A stretch of DNA of 64,000 bases from Microbispora amethystogenes (GTDB lineage: Bacteria > Actinomycetota > Actinomycetes > Streptosporangiales > Streptosporangiaceae): NCBI RefSeq assembly GCF_016863015.1, contig NZ_BOOB01000034.1, forward strand, positions 102,647 through 166,646, in the 5' to 3' direction. The notes below the pieces were generated by a model that worked only from the letters and a program-made list of their open reading frames with translations, was not told where the DNA came from and made no database searches. Position 1 is the stretch's first letter; each line of letters starts with the position of its first letter. The translations under genes were made by a program, and so were the position numbers. This document shows positions 8,598-15,968 of the stretch, piece after piece.

Positions 8598-9367
8598 TTC
8601 AGGGCCTCGGTCAGCCTGGTCAGGCGCTGCGCGACGATCACGACGGTGAAGCTCACCGCGAGCAGCAGCGTCGCCAGCGCGTTGATCTCGGGGGTCACGC
8701 CGAACCGCACCATGGAGTAGATGACGATCGGCAGGGTCGGCTCGGACGGAGCCGCGGTGAAGAACGCGATCACGAACTCGTCCAGTGAGAGCGTGAAGGC
8801 GAGCAGCGCGCCCGCGACGATGCCCGGGGCGAGCGTGGGCAGGGTGACCTTGACGAACGTGGTCAGCGGGGTCGCGCCGAGGTCCCGGGACGCCTCCTCC
8901 AGCGACGTGTCCATGCCACCGAGCCTGGCCCGGACGACGGCCGCGACGAAGGCCATGCCGAAGACGGTGTGCGCGATCAGCACGGAGTGCAGCCCGAGCG
9001 TCAGCTTGACCGCGGAGTAGAACGCCAGCAGCCCGATCGCGATGACGAGGTCGGGCAGGATCGCGGGCAGCGTCGAGAGCGCGTCGAGCAGCCGCGAGCG
9101 GGTGTGGCGGGCCAGCCCGACCGCGAGCAGCGTGCCGAGCACCGTGGACAGCGCCGTCGAGCCGAGAGCGACGATCAGCGTGTTGACCAGCCCGGTGCGG
9201 ATCGACGCGTTGCCCGCCAGCGTGCCGTACCAGTCGAGGGAGAAGCCACCCCACGAGTAGGGCGACCTGTTCCGGTTGAACGACATCACGACGAGCACGA
9301 CGATCGGCGCGTACAGGAACAGATAGGTCAGCCAGAAGGGCAGCCGGAGCCAGCCGTGTCTACGCAC
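8594..9367 (-). CDS. potC: Polyamine ABC transporter permease (PotC-like)
   Basis: A 257-aa integral membrane protein with about six hydrophobic segments, starting WLTYLFLYAPIVVLVVMSFN. The EAA loop EEASRDLGATPLTTFVKVTLP is the site that docks on the ATPase. GTG at 9367 overlaps the end of the previous permease gene by 8 bp, and its stop overlaps potA. The SFNRNRSPYSWGGFSLDWY region after TM1 is characteristic of PotC-type permeases. Confidence 0.92.
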   Translation of the reverse strand: MRRHGWLRLPFWLTYLFLYAPIVVLVVMSFNRNRSPYSWGGFSLDWYGTLAGNASIRTGLVNTLIVALGSTALSTVLGTLLAVGLARHTRSRLLDALSTLPAILPDLVIAIGLLAFYSAVKLTLGLHSVLIAHTVFGMAFVAAVVRARLGGMDTSLEEASRDLGATPLTTFVKVTLPTLAPGIVAGALLAFTLSLDEFVIAFFTAAPSEPTLPIVIYSMVRFGVTPEINALATLLLAVSFTVVIVAQRLTRLTEALK

Positions 9368-10226
9368 CGCGTCCCGCCCTCCGCGCGGCCCACGCCTGGG
9401 CGAACAGGAGCAGCACGAGCACGGCGATCACGGCCAGCGCGAGCACCGACCCGAACGGCCAGTCGCGGGCCTTGAGGAACTGGTCGCGGATGAGGTTGCC
9501 GACCATGATCCGGCGTCCGCCGCCGAGCAGCTCAGGAATGACGAAGTTGCCCAGGCTCGGCACGAACACGAACACGCATCCGGTCAGCACGCCGGGCAGC
9601 GACAGCGGGAGCGTCACCGACCAGAACGTCCTGGCCGGCCGCGCGCCGAGGTTCGCCGAGGCCTCCCGCAGTTGCGGGTCCAGCCGCTCCACGGCGGAGT
9701 ACAGCGGGAGGATCATCAGCGGGAGATAGGCGTAGAGCAGCCCGGCGACGATGGCGCCGTCCGTGTAGAGCAGCTCCACCGGCCGCAGGCCGAGCGCCTT
9801 CAGCCCGGAGTTCACCGGCCCCTCGGAGTTGAGCAGCACGATCCAGGCGTACGTGCGGATGAGGAAGTTCGTCCAGAACGGCAGCACGACCGCCACCAGG
9901 GCGACGACCTTCCACCGGGCGGGCAGCCTCGCGATCAGGTACGCCGTCGGATACCCGAGCAGCAGGGCGAGCAGCGTCGTGATCGCCGCGAGCTTCACCG
10001 ACCCGACCACCACGTCGAGGTAGAGCGGGTCGGCGAGGCGGGTGAAGTTCTCCCCGGTCGGCTCGTAGACCACTCCCCCGAACCGGCCCCGGCGGAACAC
10101 GGTGTAGCTCAGCACCAGCGCCAGCGGGACCAGCAGGAAGACGGTCAGGAAGCCGAACCCGGGCCCCATCGTCGCGAGGCGGCCGGCCGCCTTCCCGAGG
10201 ACGCGGGCGGGCTGTCGAACCGTCAT
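9360..10226 (-). CDS. potB: Polyamine ABC transporter permease (PotB-like)
   Basis: A 288-aa permease. TM1 is in GPGFGFLTVFLLVPLALVLSY, and the WTNFLIRTYAWIVLL segment is a strong PotB signature. The EAA loop is LREASANLGARPARTFWSVTLP. The ATG at 10226 overlaps the potD stop (ATGA), and its end overlaps the next permease. It forms the heteromeric membrane channel with the downstream PotC-like protein. Confidence 0.92.
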   Translation of the reverse strand: MTVRQPARVLGKAAGRLATMGPGFGFLTVFLLVPLALVLSYTVFRRGRFGGVVYEPTGENFTRLADPLYLDVVVGSVKLAAITTLLALLLGYPTAYLIARLPARWKVVALVAVVLPFWTNFLIRTYAWIVLLNSEGPVNSGLKALGLRPVELLYTDGAIVAGLLYAYLPLMILPLYSAVERLDPQLREASANLGARPARTFWSVTLPLSLPGVLTGCVFVFVPSLGNFVIPELLGGGRRIMVGNLIRDQFLKARDWPFGSVLALAVIAVLVLLLFAQAWAARRAGRGA

Positions 10227-11314
10227 TGCGCCGCCGAGACCTCGGTGGACAGGCGCGTGTACGCGGTGGACGCCTCGCCCAGGTCGACCAGGCTCTCCCC
10301 CTTGAGCAGCTCGGACGGCGGCTCCGCCAGCGCCGGGTAGCTCTTGAGCAGTGCCGGGTCGACCTTGTCCATGGCCGCCTTGTTGGGGATCCGGTAGAGG
10401 ATGTTCGCGGGCACCCAGCCGTGGTTCTCGGGGTCGAGGATGTAGTTGACGAAGGCGTGCGCCGCCTCCTTGTTCTTGGAACTCTTGAGGATCACCATCG
10501 TGTCCGCCCAGAGGTCGCTGCCCTCCTTCGGCACCACGAACTCGATGTTCTTCTCCGCCGTCGGGCACCAGCCGTCCCACGCCTCGACCAGCACGGCCTC
10601 GCCGGACTTGAGCCGGTCGCCGAACGTGGTGTCGTCGTAGGCCAGCAGGTCGGGCTTGACCTTCAGCAGCATCGCCTTGGCCTTGTCGAGCGTGGCCTGG
10701 TCGGTGGTGTTGACCGAGGCGCCGAGCAGCTTGAGGGCGGGCAGCGCCAGCCACCGCTCGGTGGTCATCATCGTGATCTTCTTCTTGAGCTCGGGGGCCG
10801 GGTTGAGCAGGTCGTTCCAGCTCGTCGGCGGAGTCTTCACCAGGTCGCTGCGGTAGCACAGCCCCGTGGTGCCCCAGGTGTACGGGACGGAGTAGGCGTT
10901 GCCCTTGTCGTAGGCGAGCTGCGACGCCTCGGGGTAGAGGTTCTTCAGGTTCGGGACCAGCTCGCGGTGGATGGGCTCCAGCAGGCCCTGCGCGTTGAGC
11001 GCCTGCGCGTACTGACCGGACACGAACGCCACGTCGATGCCGCTGTCGCCGCCGGCGGTCAGCTTGGCCACGATCGTCTCGTTCGTGTCGTGGATGGCGA
11101 CCTTGGTGTCGAAGCCGAGCGTGGCCTTCACCCGCTGTGGCAGATCCTTCGGGCTGTAACCCTCCCAGATCGAGATCGTCAGGCTCTGCCTGGACAGGTC
11201 CGCGCCGGCGTCGAGCGCCGCGGGCGCGGAGTCGGTCACCGCGCCGCCGCCGCAGGCGGTCAGCGCGGATGCAAGACAGGCAGAGGCCACGACGACGGGC
11301 ACGCGACGTGTCAT
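10223..11314 (-). CDS. potD: Polyamine ABC transporter substrate-binding lipoprotein (PotD-like)
   Basis: A 363-aa exported lipoprotein. The signal peptide MTRRVPVVVASACLASALTAC ends in a lipobox (LTAC), so it is lipid-anchored on the outer face. LTISIWEGYSPKDLPQRV, TNETIVAKLTAGGDSGIDVA and AYSVPYTWGTTGLCYRSDLV are family blocks of the PotD/PotF fold. It captures the substrate for the PotB/C/A complex. AAGGGAG precedes the ATG with good spacing. It is the first gene of the operon; its promoter shares the 11315-11438 gap with the divergent kinase gene, which contains two copies of the putative TetR operator. The exact amine bound cannot be read from sequence. Confidence 0.92.
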   Translation of the reverse strand: MTRRVPVVVASACLASALTACGGGAVTDSAPAALDAGADLSRQSLTISIWEGYSPKDLPQRVKATLGFDTKVAIHDTNETIVAKLTAGGDSGIDVAFVSGQYAQALNAQGLLEPIHRELVPNLKNLYPEASQLAYDKGNAYSVPYTWGTTGLCYRSDLVKTPPTSWNDLLNPAPELKKKITMMTTERWLALPALKLLGASVNTTDQATLDKAKAMLLKVKPDLLAYDDTTFGDRLKSGEAVLVEAWDGWCPTAEKNIEFVVPKEGSDLWADTMVILKSSKNKEAAHAFVNYILDPENHGWVPANILYRIPNKAAMDKVDPALLKSYPALAEPPSELLKGESLVDLGEASTAYTRLSTEVSAAQ

Positions 11315-11348
11315 GGGGGACTCCCTTGCGTGAGGATGGCGGCCAGTG

Positions 11349-11364
11349 TTGCAGGACGGCTCAA
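11349..11364. promoter_or_regulatory. Inverted repeat, weak copy of the TTGAA-N6-TTCAA element
   Basis: TTGCAGGACGGCTCAA keeps 8 of 10 arm positions. It lies 35 bp upstream of potD, with its centre 66 bp from the stronger site at 11415. This is almost the same geometry as at 6823/6890. Confidence 0.4.
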
Positions 11365-11414
11365 CCTAGACAAGACTTTGGCCATCACGTCTACCTTCGC
11401 TTTTTGTCGGCTTG

Positions 11415-11430
11415 TTGAATCCACATTCAG
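11415..11430. promoter_or_regulatory. Inverted repeat, strong copy of the TTGAA-N6-TTCAA element
   Basis: TTGAATCCACATTCAG lies in the divergent potD/kinase promoter and touches the kinase ribosome-binding site (AGGAGA, 11429-11434). A bound repressor would block the kinase gene and probably potD. The arms match the element in front of the glycosyltransferase operon. Confidence 0.58.
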
Positions 11431-11438
11431 GAGATCGA

Positions 11439-12527
11439 GTGGAAGGCTCTCGTTGGCCTCGGGTCACCGAGGAGCCGGACGGCGCCCTCGCGCTGGAGAT
11501 CGGCGACGGGGTCACCGGGTGCGTCCTGCGCGATCTGGCCGGTGGAACCGCTCCGCCGCCCTTCTCGGTGCGTGCGCTGCGGCCGCTGCCGCCGGTGCCG
11601 CCCGGAGAGCGGCCGATCACGGTGGACCAGACCAACCACTCCGTGATCGCGGGCGAGACCGTGGTGGTCAAGTGGTTCCCCCGGCCCTCGCGGGCCCCGC
11701 ACCCGGCGCCCGGCCTGCTCGCCCATCTGGCGGGTTTCGCCCGTACGGCCACGCCGTACGCCGCGGTCTACTGGGAGGACGCGCTGGTCGCCCTGGTGAC
11801 CGCGTACCTGCCGGAGGCGCGGGACGGCTGGGAGTGGTGCGTCGACGAGGCGGAGGCGGGCCGCACGGACTTCGCCGCCGACATCGGCTCCCTGGCCGCC
11901 GAACTGCACCTCGCGATGGCCGCCCCGTCCGGGGTCTTCCCCGACCCCGTACGGCTGTCGCCACCGGGCTCCGGTGCCTGGCGCGAGCGGGCGGAGGAGG
12001 CGCTGCGCGAGGCGCTGGCGCTGACGGACGGCGAGGACGGCGTCTGGCTGGCGGGGCGGGCCGAGACTCTGCGGCGCGAACTGGAGCCCCTCGCGTCGCC
12101 GGCCGCCACGCCGCTGATCCGCGTCCACGGCGACCTGCACGTCGGGCAGATCCTGCGGTGGCGGGACGGCTACGCGGTGGTCGACTTCGACGGCAACCCG
12201 ACCGTGGCGGGCGCCGATCCCTACCAGCCGGCCGCCCGCGACCTCGCGCAGCTCACCACGAGCGTGGACCACGCGGCGCAGGTGGCGGTCAGGCGCAGGT
12301 CCGCCGGCCCCGCCGCGACGGCCGCCTGGGCCGTCTCCGCGCGGCGGAGACTTCGGACGGCCTACACGCGGACGCTGACGGAGGCCGGACGGTCCGGCCT
12401 GCTCGACCCGACGCTGCTACGGCCGTTCGAGGTGGAGCAGGAGTGCCGGGAGCTCATCTACGCCGCCCGGCACCTGCCCCGCTGGCGGTACGCCCCGATG
12501 GGCGTGCTGCGGTCCTGGTTCGGATGA
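11439..12527 (+). CDS. Aminosugar-kinase-like phosphotransferase (maltokinase/GlcN kinase family)
   Basis: A 362-aa protein with the fold of aminoglycoside phosphotransferases and maltokinases. The catalytic loop is HGDLHVGQ, with Gln where most APH enzymes have Asn, as in maltokinase. The metal site is VVDFDGNPTVAG. ITVDQTNHSVIAGETVVVKW is the nucleotide-binding region. The actinobacterial branch of this family includes a characterised glucosamine kinase. GTG at 11439 was chosen because AGGAGA lies 4 nt before it; TTG at 11412 has no such site. A SIS-domain isomerase gene follows 46 bp on. Divergence from potD with shared inverted repeats suggests the phosphorylated substrate may enter through the Pot importer. 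Substrate is inferred. Confidence 0.75.
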   Translation: MEGSRWPRVTEEPDGALALEIGDGVTGCVLRDLAGGTAPPPFSVRALRPLPPVPPGERPITVDQTNHSVIAGETVVVKWFPRPSRAPHPAPGLLAHLAGFARTATPYAAVYWEDALVALVTAYLPEARDGWEWCVDEAEAGRTDFAADIGSLAAELHLAMAAPSGVFPDPVRLSPPGSGAWRERAEEALREALALTDGEDGVWLAGRAETLRRELEPLASPAATPLIRVHGDLHVGQILRWRDGYAVVDFDGNPTVAGADPYQPAARDLAQLTTSVDHAAQVAVRRRSAGPAATAAWAVSARRRLRTAYTRTLTEAGRSGLLDPTLLRPFEVEQECRELIYAARHLPRWRYAPMGVLRSWFG

Positions 12528-12573
12528 GCGGTCCGCGTGCGCGGCTCCCGCGAAGAGAGGGTGGAGACAGACG

Positions 12574-13521
12574 GTGAACTCGACGCTGTTCGGGGAAGAC
12601 CTGGAGGCCAAGCCGGCCGCGCTGGAGGCGCTGGCCCGGCAGCTGGACGCCGGTGACCCGTTCGAGGGGCTGGCACGACGGTTCGACCGGATGGTCTTCC
12701 TCGGCATGGGCAGCTCCCGCTATGCGGCGGGGGTGGCGGCCGGGCGGCTGCGGGCGGCCGGGGTGGACGCGGTCGCCGAGTACGCCTCCGCCGCGCGCGG
12801 CACCCCGCCCGGCCCACGGACGGCCGCCGTCGTCGTCTCGGCCTCGGGCGGCAGCCGGGAGACCCTCGACGCCCTGGCCCGGCACGCGGGCAGGTCGTTC
12901 GTCGTGGCGCTGACCAACCGGCCCGGCTCCCCGGTGACCGAGGGCGCCGACCTGGTCGTGCCGATGCTCGCGGGCGAGGAGCGGGGCGGCGTCGCCTGCC
13001 GGACCTTCCAGCACACGCTCGCCCTCCTGCTCACGCTCGCCGAGGGCTCCGTGGCCGTGGCGGGCCTCGTACGGCGGGCCGCGGAGGCCACCGCCGACCT
13101 CCTGGAACGGCGGCCGGAGTGGCTCGCGGACGCCGTGGCGCTGCTCGACGGGCCGCACGGCGTCTACACGATCGCCCCCGCCGAGCGGCTGTCGTCGGCC
13201 GAGCAGTCGGCGCTGATGTTCCGCGAGGGCCCGCGCCGCCAGGCCGACGCGTGCGAGACGGGCGACTGGGCGCACGTGGACGTCTACCTCACCAAGACCT
13301 GCGACTACCGGGCCGTCCTGTTCCCCGGCTCTCGGTACGACGACCAGGCGATGGAGTGGATCAGACAGCGTGGATCGCGGGTGCTCACGGTCGGCGGCGA
13401 GGCCGAGGGCCAGGCGGCGGCGGTGCGCTACCGGCACGACGACGACCCGGACGTGACCCTCCTCACCGAGACGCTGGTGCCCGAACTCGTCGCCGCGGCG
13501 CTCTGGCGCGGGACGGCCTGA
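12574..13521 (+). CDS. SIS-domain sugar-phosphate isomerase/deglycase-like protein
   Basis: A 315-aa protein with two SIS modules. The first contains MVFLGMGSSRYAAGVAAGRL and VVVSASGGSRETLDAL, the phosphosugar-binding Ser/Thr loops. The second contains EQSALMFREGPRRQADACETGDWAH, the usual Glu-containing active-site region of GlmS/AgaS/FrlB-type enzymes. Members isomerise, deaminate or deglycate phosphorylated aminosugars. Placement after an aminosugar kinase supports conversion of an aminosugar phosphate, or of a fructosamine-type adduct, to a glycolytic sugar phosphate plus amine. No glutaminase domain is present, so it is not a full GlmS. GTG at 12574 follows a GGAG about 8 nt upstream. Confidence 0.8.
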   Translation: MNSTLFGEDLEAKPAALEALARQLDAGDPFEGLARRFDRMVFLGMGSSRYAAGVAAGRLRAAGVDAVAEYASAARGTPPGPRTAAVVVSASGGSRETLDALARHAGRSFVVALTNRPGSPVTEGADLVVPMLAGEERGGVACRTFQHTLALLLTLAEGSVAVAGLVRRAAEATADLLERRPEWLADAVALLDGPHGVYTIAPAERLSSAEQSALMFREGPRRQADACETGDWAHVDVYLTKTCDYRAVLFPGSRYDDQAMEWIRQRGSRVLTVGGEAEGQAAAVRYRHDDDPDVTLLTETLVPELVAAALWRGTA

Positions 13522-13554
13522 GGGTCACCGTACGGACGACAGCGCGCCCGATCC

Positions 13555-13571
13555 CCCGGATTACATCCGGG
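13555..13571 (+). terminator. Probable terminator after the SIS gene
   Basis: CCCGGAT pairs with ATCCGGG across a 3-nt loop (13562-13564), followed by a T-run at 13580-13584. It would end the kinase-SIS transcript before the Ser/Thr kinase gene. Confidence 0.5.
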
Positions 13572-13646
13572 AGGTGACGTTTTTGCTCCGGTGACAACCG
13601 CCCTTTCGGGTGAGACCTTGAGTCAGGGCGGATTCAAGGGGGCGTC

Positions 13647-15653
13647 ATGAGGGCCTGGTCGGTACCGGGCTACCGGGAGGTGCGGGAGCTCGGCGCGGGC
13701 GGCGCCGGGCGGGTCGTGCTGGCGACCTACACGACCACCGGCGCCTACGTCGCGATCAAGTATCTGCGCGAGGAACTGCGCCGCGATCCGCGCTTCCTGG
13801 CCGGGTTCCGGCACGAGGCCCGGGTCATGGTGGAGCTGAACGACCCCAACGTCGTGCGCCTGTACGAGTACGTCGAGGCGCGTGACGGCGCGGCGATCGT
13901 CATGGAACTCGTCGACGGCGTCTCCCTGCGCAAGATCCTCGCCGAGCACGGCTCGACCAGTCCCGAGGCCGCACTGGTCGTGCTGAAGGGCTCGCTGGCG
14001 GGCCTGTCGGCCGCGCACGCCGCGGGCATCGTCCACCGGGACTACAAGCCGGAGAACGTGCTGGTCCAGGCCGACGGCGCGAGCAAGCTGTCGGACTTCG
14101 GCATCGCGACGCCGAGCGGGACGCCGGAGGCCCCGGCCGGCACACCGCCGTACATGGCGCCCGAGCAGTGGTACGGCGGGCCCGCAGGGCCGGCCACCGA
14201 CGTCTACGCCGCCACCTGCGTGTTCTACGAGTGCCTGACCGGGCGCCGGCCATACCGCGCGCAGGACATGGCGGTGCTGCGCATGCTGCACCGCAGCGCG
14301 CCCGTCCCGGCCGGGGACGTGCCGGCCCCGGTGCGGACCCTGGTCGCGCGGGGCATGGCCAAGAACCCGGCCGACCGGCCGCCGACCGCCCGGGCCTTCG
14401 TCGCCGACCTGGAGACCGCGGCGACCTCGGCCTACGGCCCCGACTGGGAGCAGCGGGGCCGCCGTCACCTGGCGGAACTGGCCACCCTGCTCGCGCTGAC
14501 GTTCCCCCTGGCCACTCCGGCGGTGCCGGTCGAGGTGTCCACGTCGCTCGCCCGGACCGTGCTCGCCGAACGGCTCACCCGCTTCGCCCCGCGCTTCGCC
14601 CTCGGCGCGGTCGTGCTGGCGGCCCTGGTGACCGCGGGGGTGGTCGCCGCCAACCGGCAGATGCCGGTCGCGCAGGGCACCCTGCTCACGCCGCCGCCGC
14701 ACAGCCGTCCCGCCGTGCCGCCTCCGGACACGGCCGGACCGGTCCCAGCGGGCTCCACCACCGCCGACTCCACCACCGGGGACCCCACCACCGCGGATCC
14801 CACCACCGGAGGCTCCGCCACCGAGGACGCCGGCGGCGCGGCCGCAGGCGGCACGGACGGCGACACCGGCGGCGTCACCGGCGCGGGCGGGGGACCTGTC
14901 CCCTCCCACATGGGCGCGACGAGGTCTCCGAGCCATGGGCCGTCGTCCAGCCCCGCCCCGCCGCGGGTGACCGGCCTCGGCATCACGTCGTTCGACGGCC
15001 AGGCGGTGACGGTCGAGGTGCGGGCGAGCACGACCGGGCGGGTGCTGCTCACCGCGCGGTTCGCCTCCGGGCCGTCGCCCGCCGCGCTCGTCGCCGCTCC
15101 GCCGCAGACGATCGCGCTGCGGGGCGCGACCTCCTACCGGATGGGTTTCCAGCAGCCCTTCCCCTCCCCCGCGTGCGGGACGACCGTGCACCGCAGGGTC
15201 GAGGTGTCCACGGTCCCGGCCGCGCAGGAGGGCGACCGCACACGCGTGCAGACCAGGACCGTCACCGGCCCCCGGTGCCCCAAGCCGGACGCGTCTCCGC
15301 CAGTCCCCGGCAACAGCCCCGGCCCGCGCGAGAGCCCCGAACCGGCCGGAACCCCCGGCGTGCCCAGGACTCCGAAAGCGCCGACTCCCGCCCCGCCGAA
15401 GACTCCCGATCCCCCCAGGACACCCGATTCGCCCAGGACACCCGAACCGCAGCAGACTCCCGAAGCGCCGCAGAGTCCCGACAGGCCGCGCACTCCGGAC
15501 ACACCACAGAGCGCGCCTCAAAGCGCGCCGCAGAGTGCGTCACAGGACGCGCCGCAGGGTGAGTCGCAGGGTGTGACGCGGAGTCCCGTGCCGCCCGGAA
15601 GCGCGGCGCCGGCGGACCCCACACGGTCGGCTGGTTTTCGCCTGGACCGGTGA
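13647..15653 (+). CDS. Transmembrane Ser/Thr protein kinase with Pro/Thr-rich extracellular tail
   Basis: A 668-aa PknB-type kinase. The catalytic domain spans about residues 8-260: glycine loop LGAGGAGRVVLA, VAIK Lys38, HRDYKPENV (Asp132), DFG at 150-152 and APEQ. A single TM (about 317-335) separates it from an extracellular part. That part contains a low-complexity linker, a conserved-looking module (about 425-515, VTGLGITSFDGQAVTVEVRA) and a Pro-Ser-Thr tail with PRTP- and QSAP-type repeats. There are no PASTA repeats, so the ligand is not predicted to be peptidoglycan by that route. The tail could span the cell wall. The gene appears monocistronic, with a promoter in the 126-bp gap. Confidence 0.9.
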   Translation: MRAWSVPGYREVRELGAGGAGRVVLATYTTTGAYVAIKYLREELRRDPRFLAGFRHEARVMVELNDPNVVRLYEYVEARDGAAIVMELVDGVSLRKILAEHGSTSPEAALVVLKGSLAGLSAAHAAGIVHRDYKPENVLVQADGASKLSDFGIATPSGTPEAPAGTPPYMAPEQWYGGPAGPATDVYAATCVFYECLTGRRPYRAQDMAVLRMLHRSAPVPAGDVPAPVRTLVARGMAKNPADRPPTARAFVADLETAATSAYGPDWEQRGRRHLAELATLLALTFPLATPAVPVEVSTSLARTVLAERLTRFAPRFALGAVVLAALVTAGVVAANRQMPVAQGTLLTPPPHSRPAVPPPDTAGPVPAGSTTADSTTGDPTTADPTTGGSATEDAGGAAAGGTDGDTGGVTGAGGGPVPSHMGATRSPSHGPSSSPAPPRVTGLGITSFDGQAVTVEVRASTTGRVLLTARFASGPSPAALVAAPPQTIALRGATSYRMGFQQPFPSPACGTTVHRRVEVSTVPAAQEGDRTRVQTRTVTGPRCPKPDASPPVPGNSPGPRESPEPAGTPGVPRTPKAPTPAPPKTPDPPRTPDSPRTPEPQQTPEAPQSPDRPRTPDTPQSAPQSAPQSASQDAPQGESQGVTRSPVPPGSAAPADPTRSAGFRLDR

Positions 15654-15968
15654 AATATTCACCGAGTGCCGCTCGCCGTTCCGGTCGGCCGCGCCGCCGA
15701 CTGCCGCGAAGCGCCAGGTCAGCGCGGTGCGGCAGGCGCGGCGTGAGCACGGCGTAAGCAAGGCGGAGACTCCGCCGCGTTGACGCGTCCGGGTCCGCCC
15801 GGGTTGGCTCGCGCTCAGCGCACCAGGCCATCCTTCGCGGGATGTCGGCGATCCGAGATGTTAACGCTCACATAAGGCATCCGCGGCGCCTCCCGGAGCG
15901 GTGGCCCCCACCAGCGCGTACGCGCAGCAGCGGAGAAGCGTCACAACTCGGGAGAATGGGAAAAGCCT
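15654..15968. other. Intergenic region between kinase and CBM2 esterase
   Basis: These 315 bases hold no supportable gene. The notable element is the LacI-type operator candidate at 15859-15872; the rest probably contains the esterase promoter. Confidence 0.6.
15859..15872. promoter_or_regulatory. Candidate LacI-family operator
   Basis: TGTTAACGCTCACA matches 10 of 14 positions of its reverse complement and has a central CG step, the usual form of LacI-family sites controlling polysaccharide-degrading enzymes. It lies about 97 bp upstream of the CBM2 esterase start. The regulator is not encoded nearby. Confidence 0.45.
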
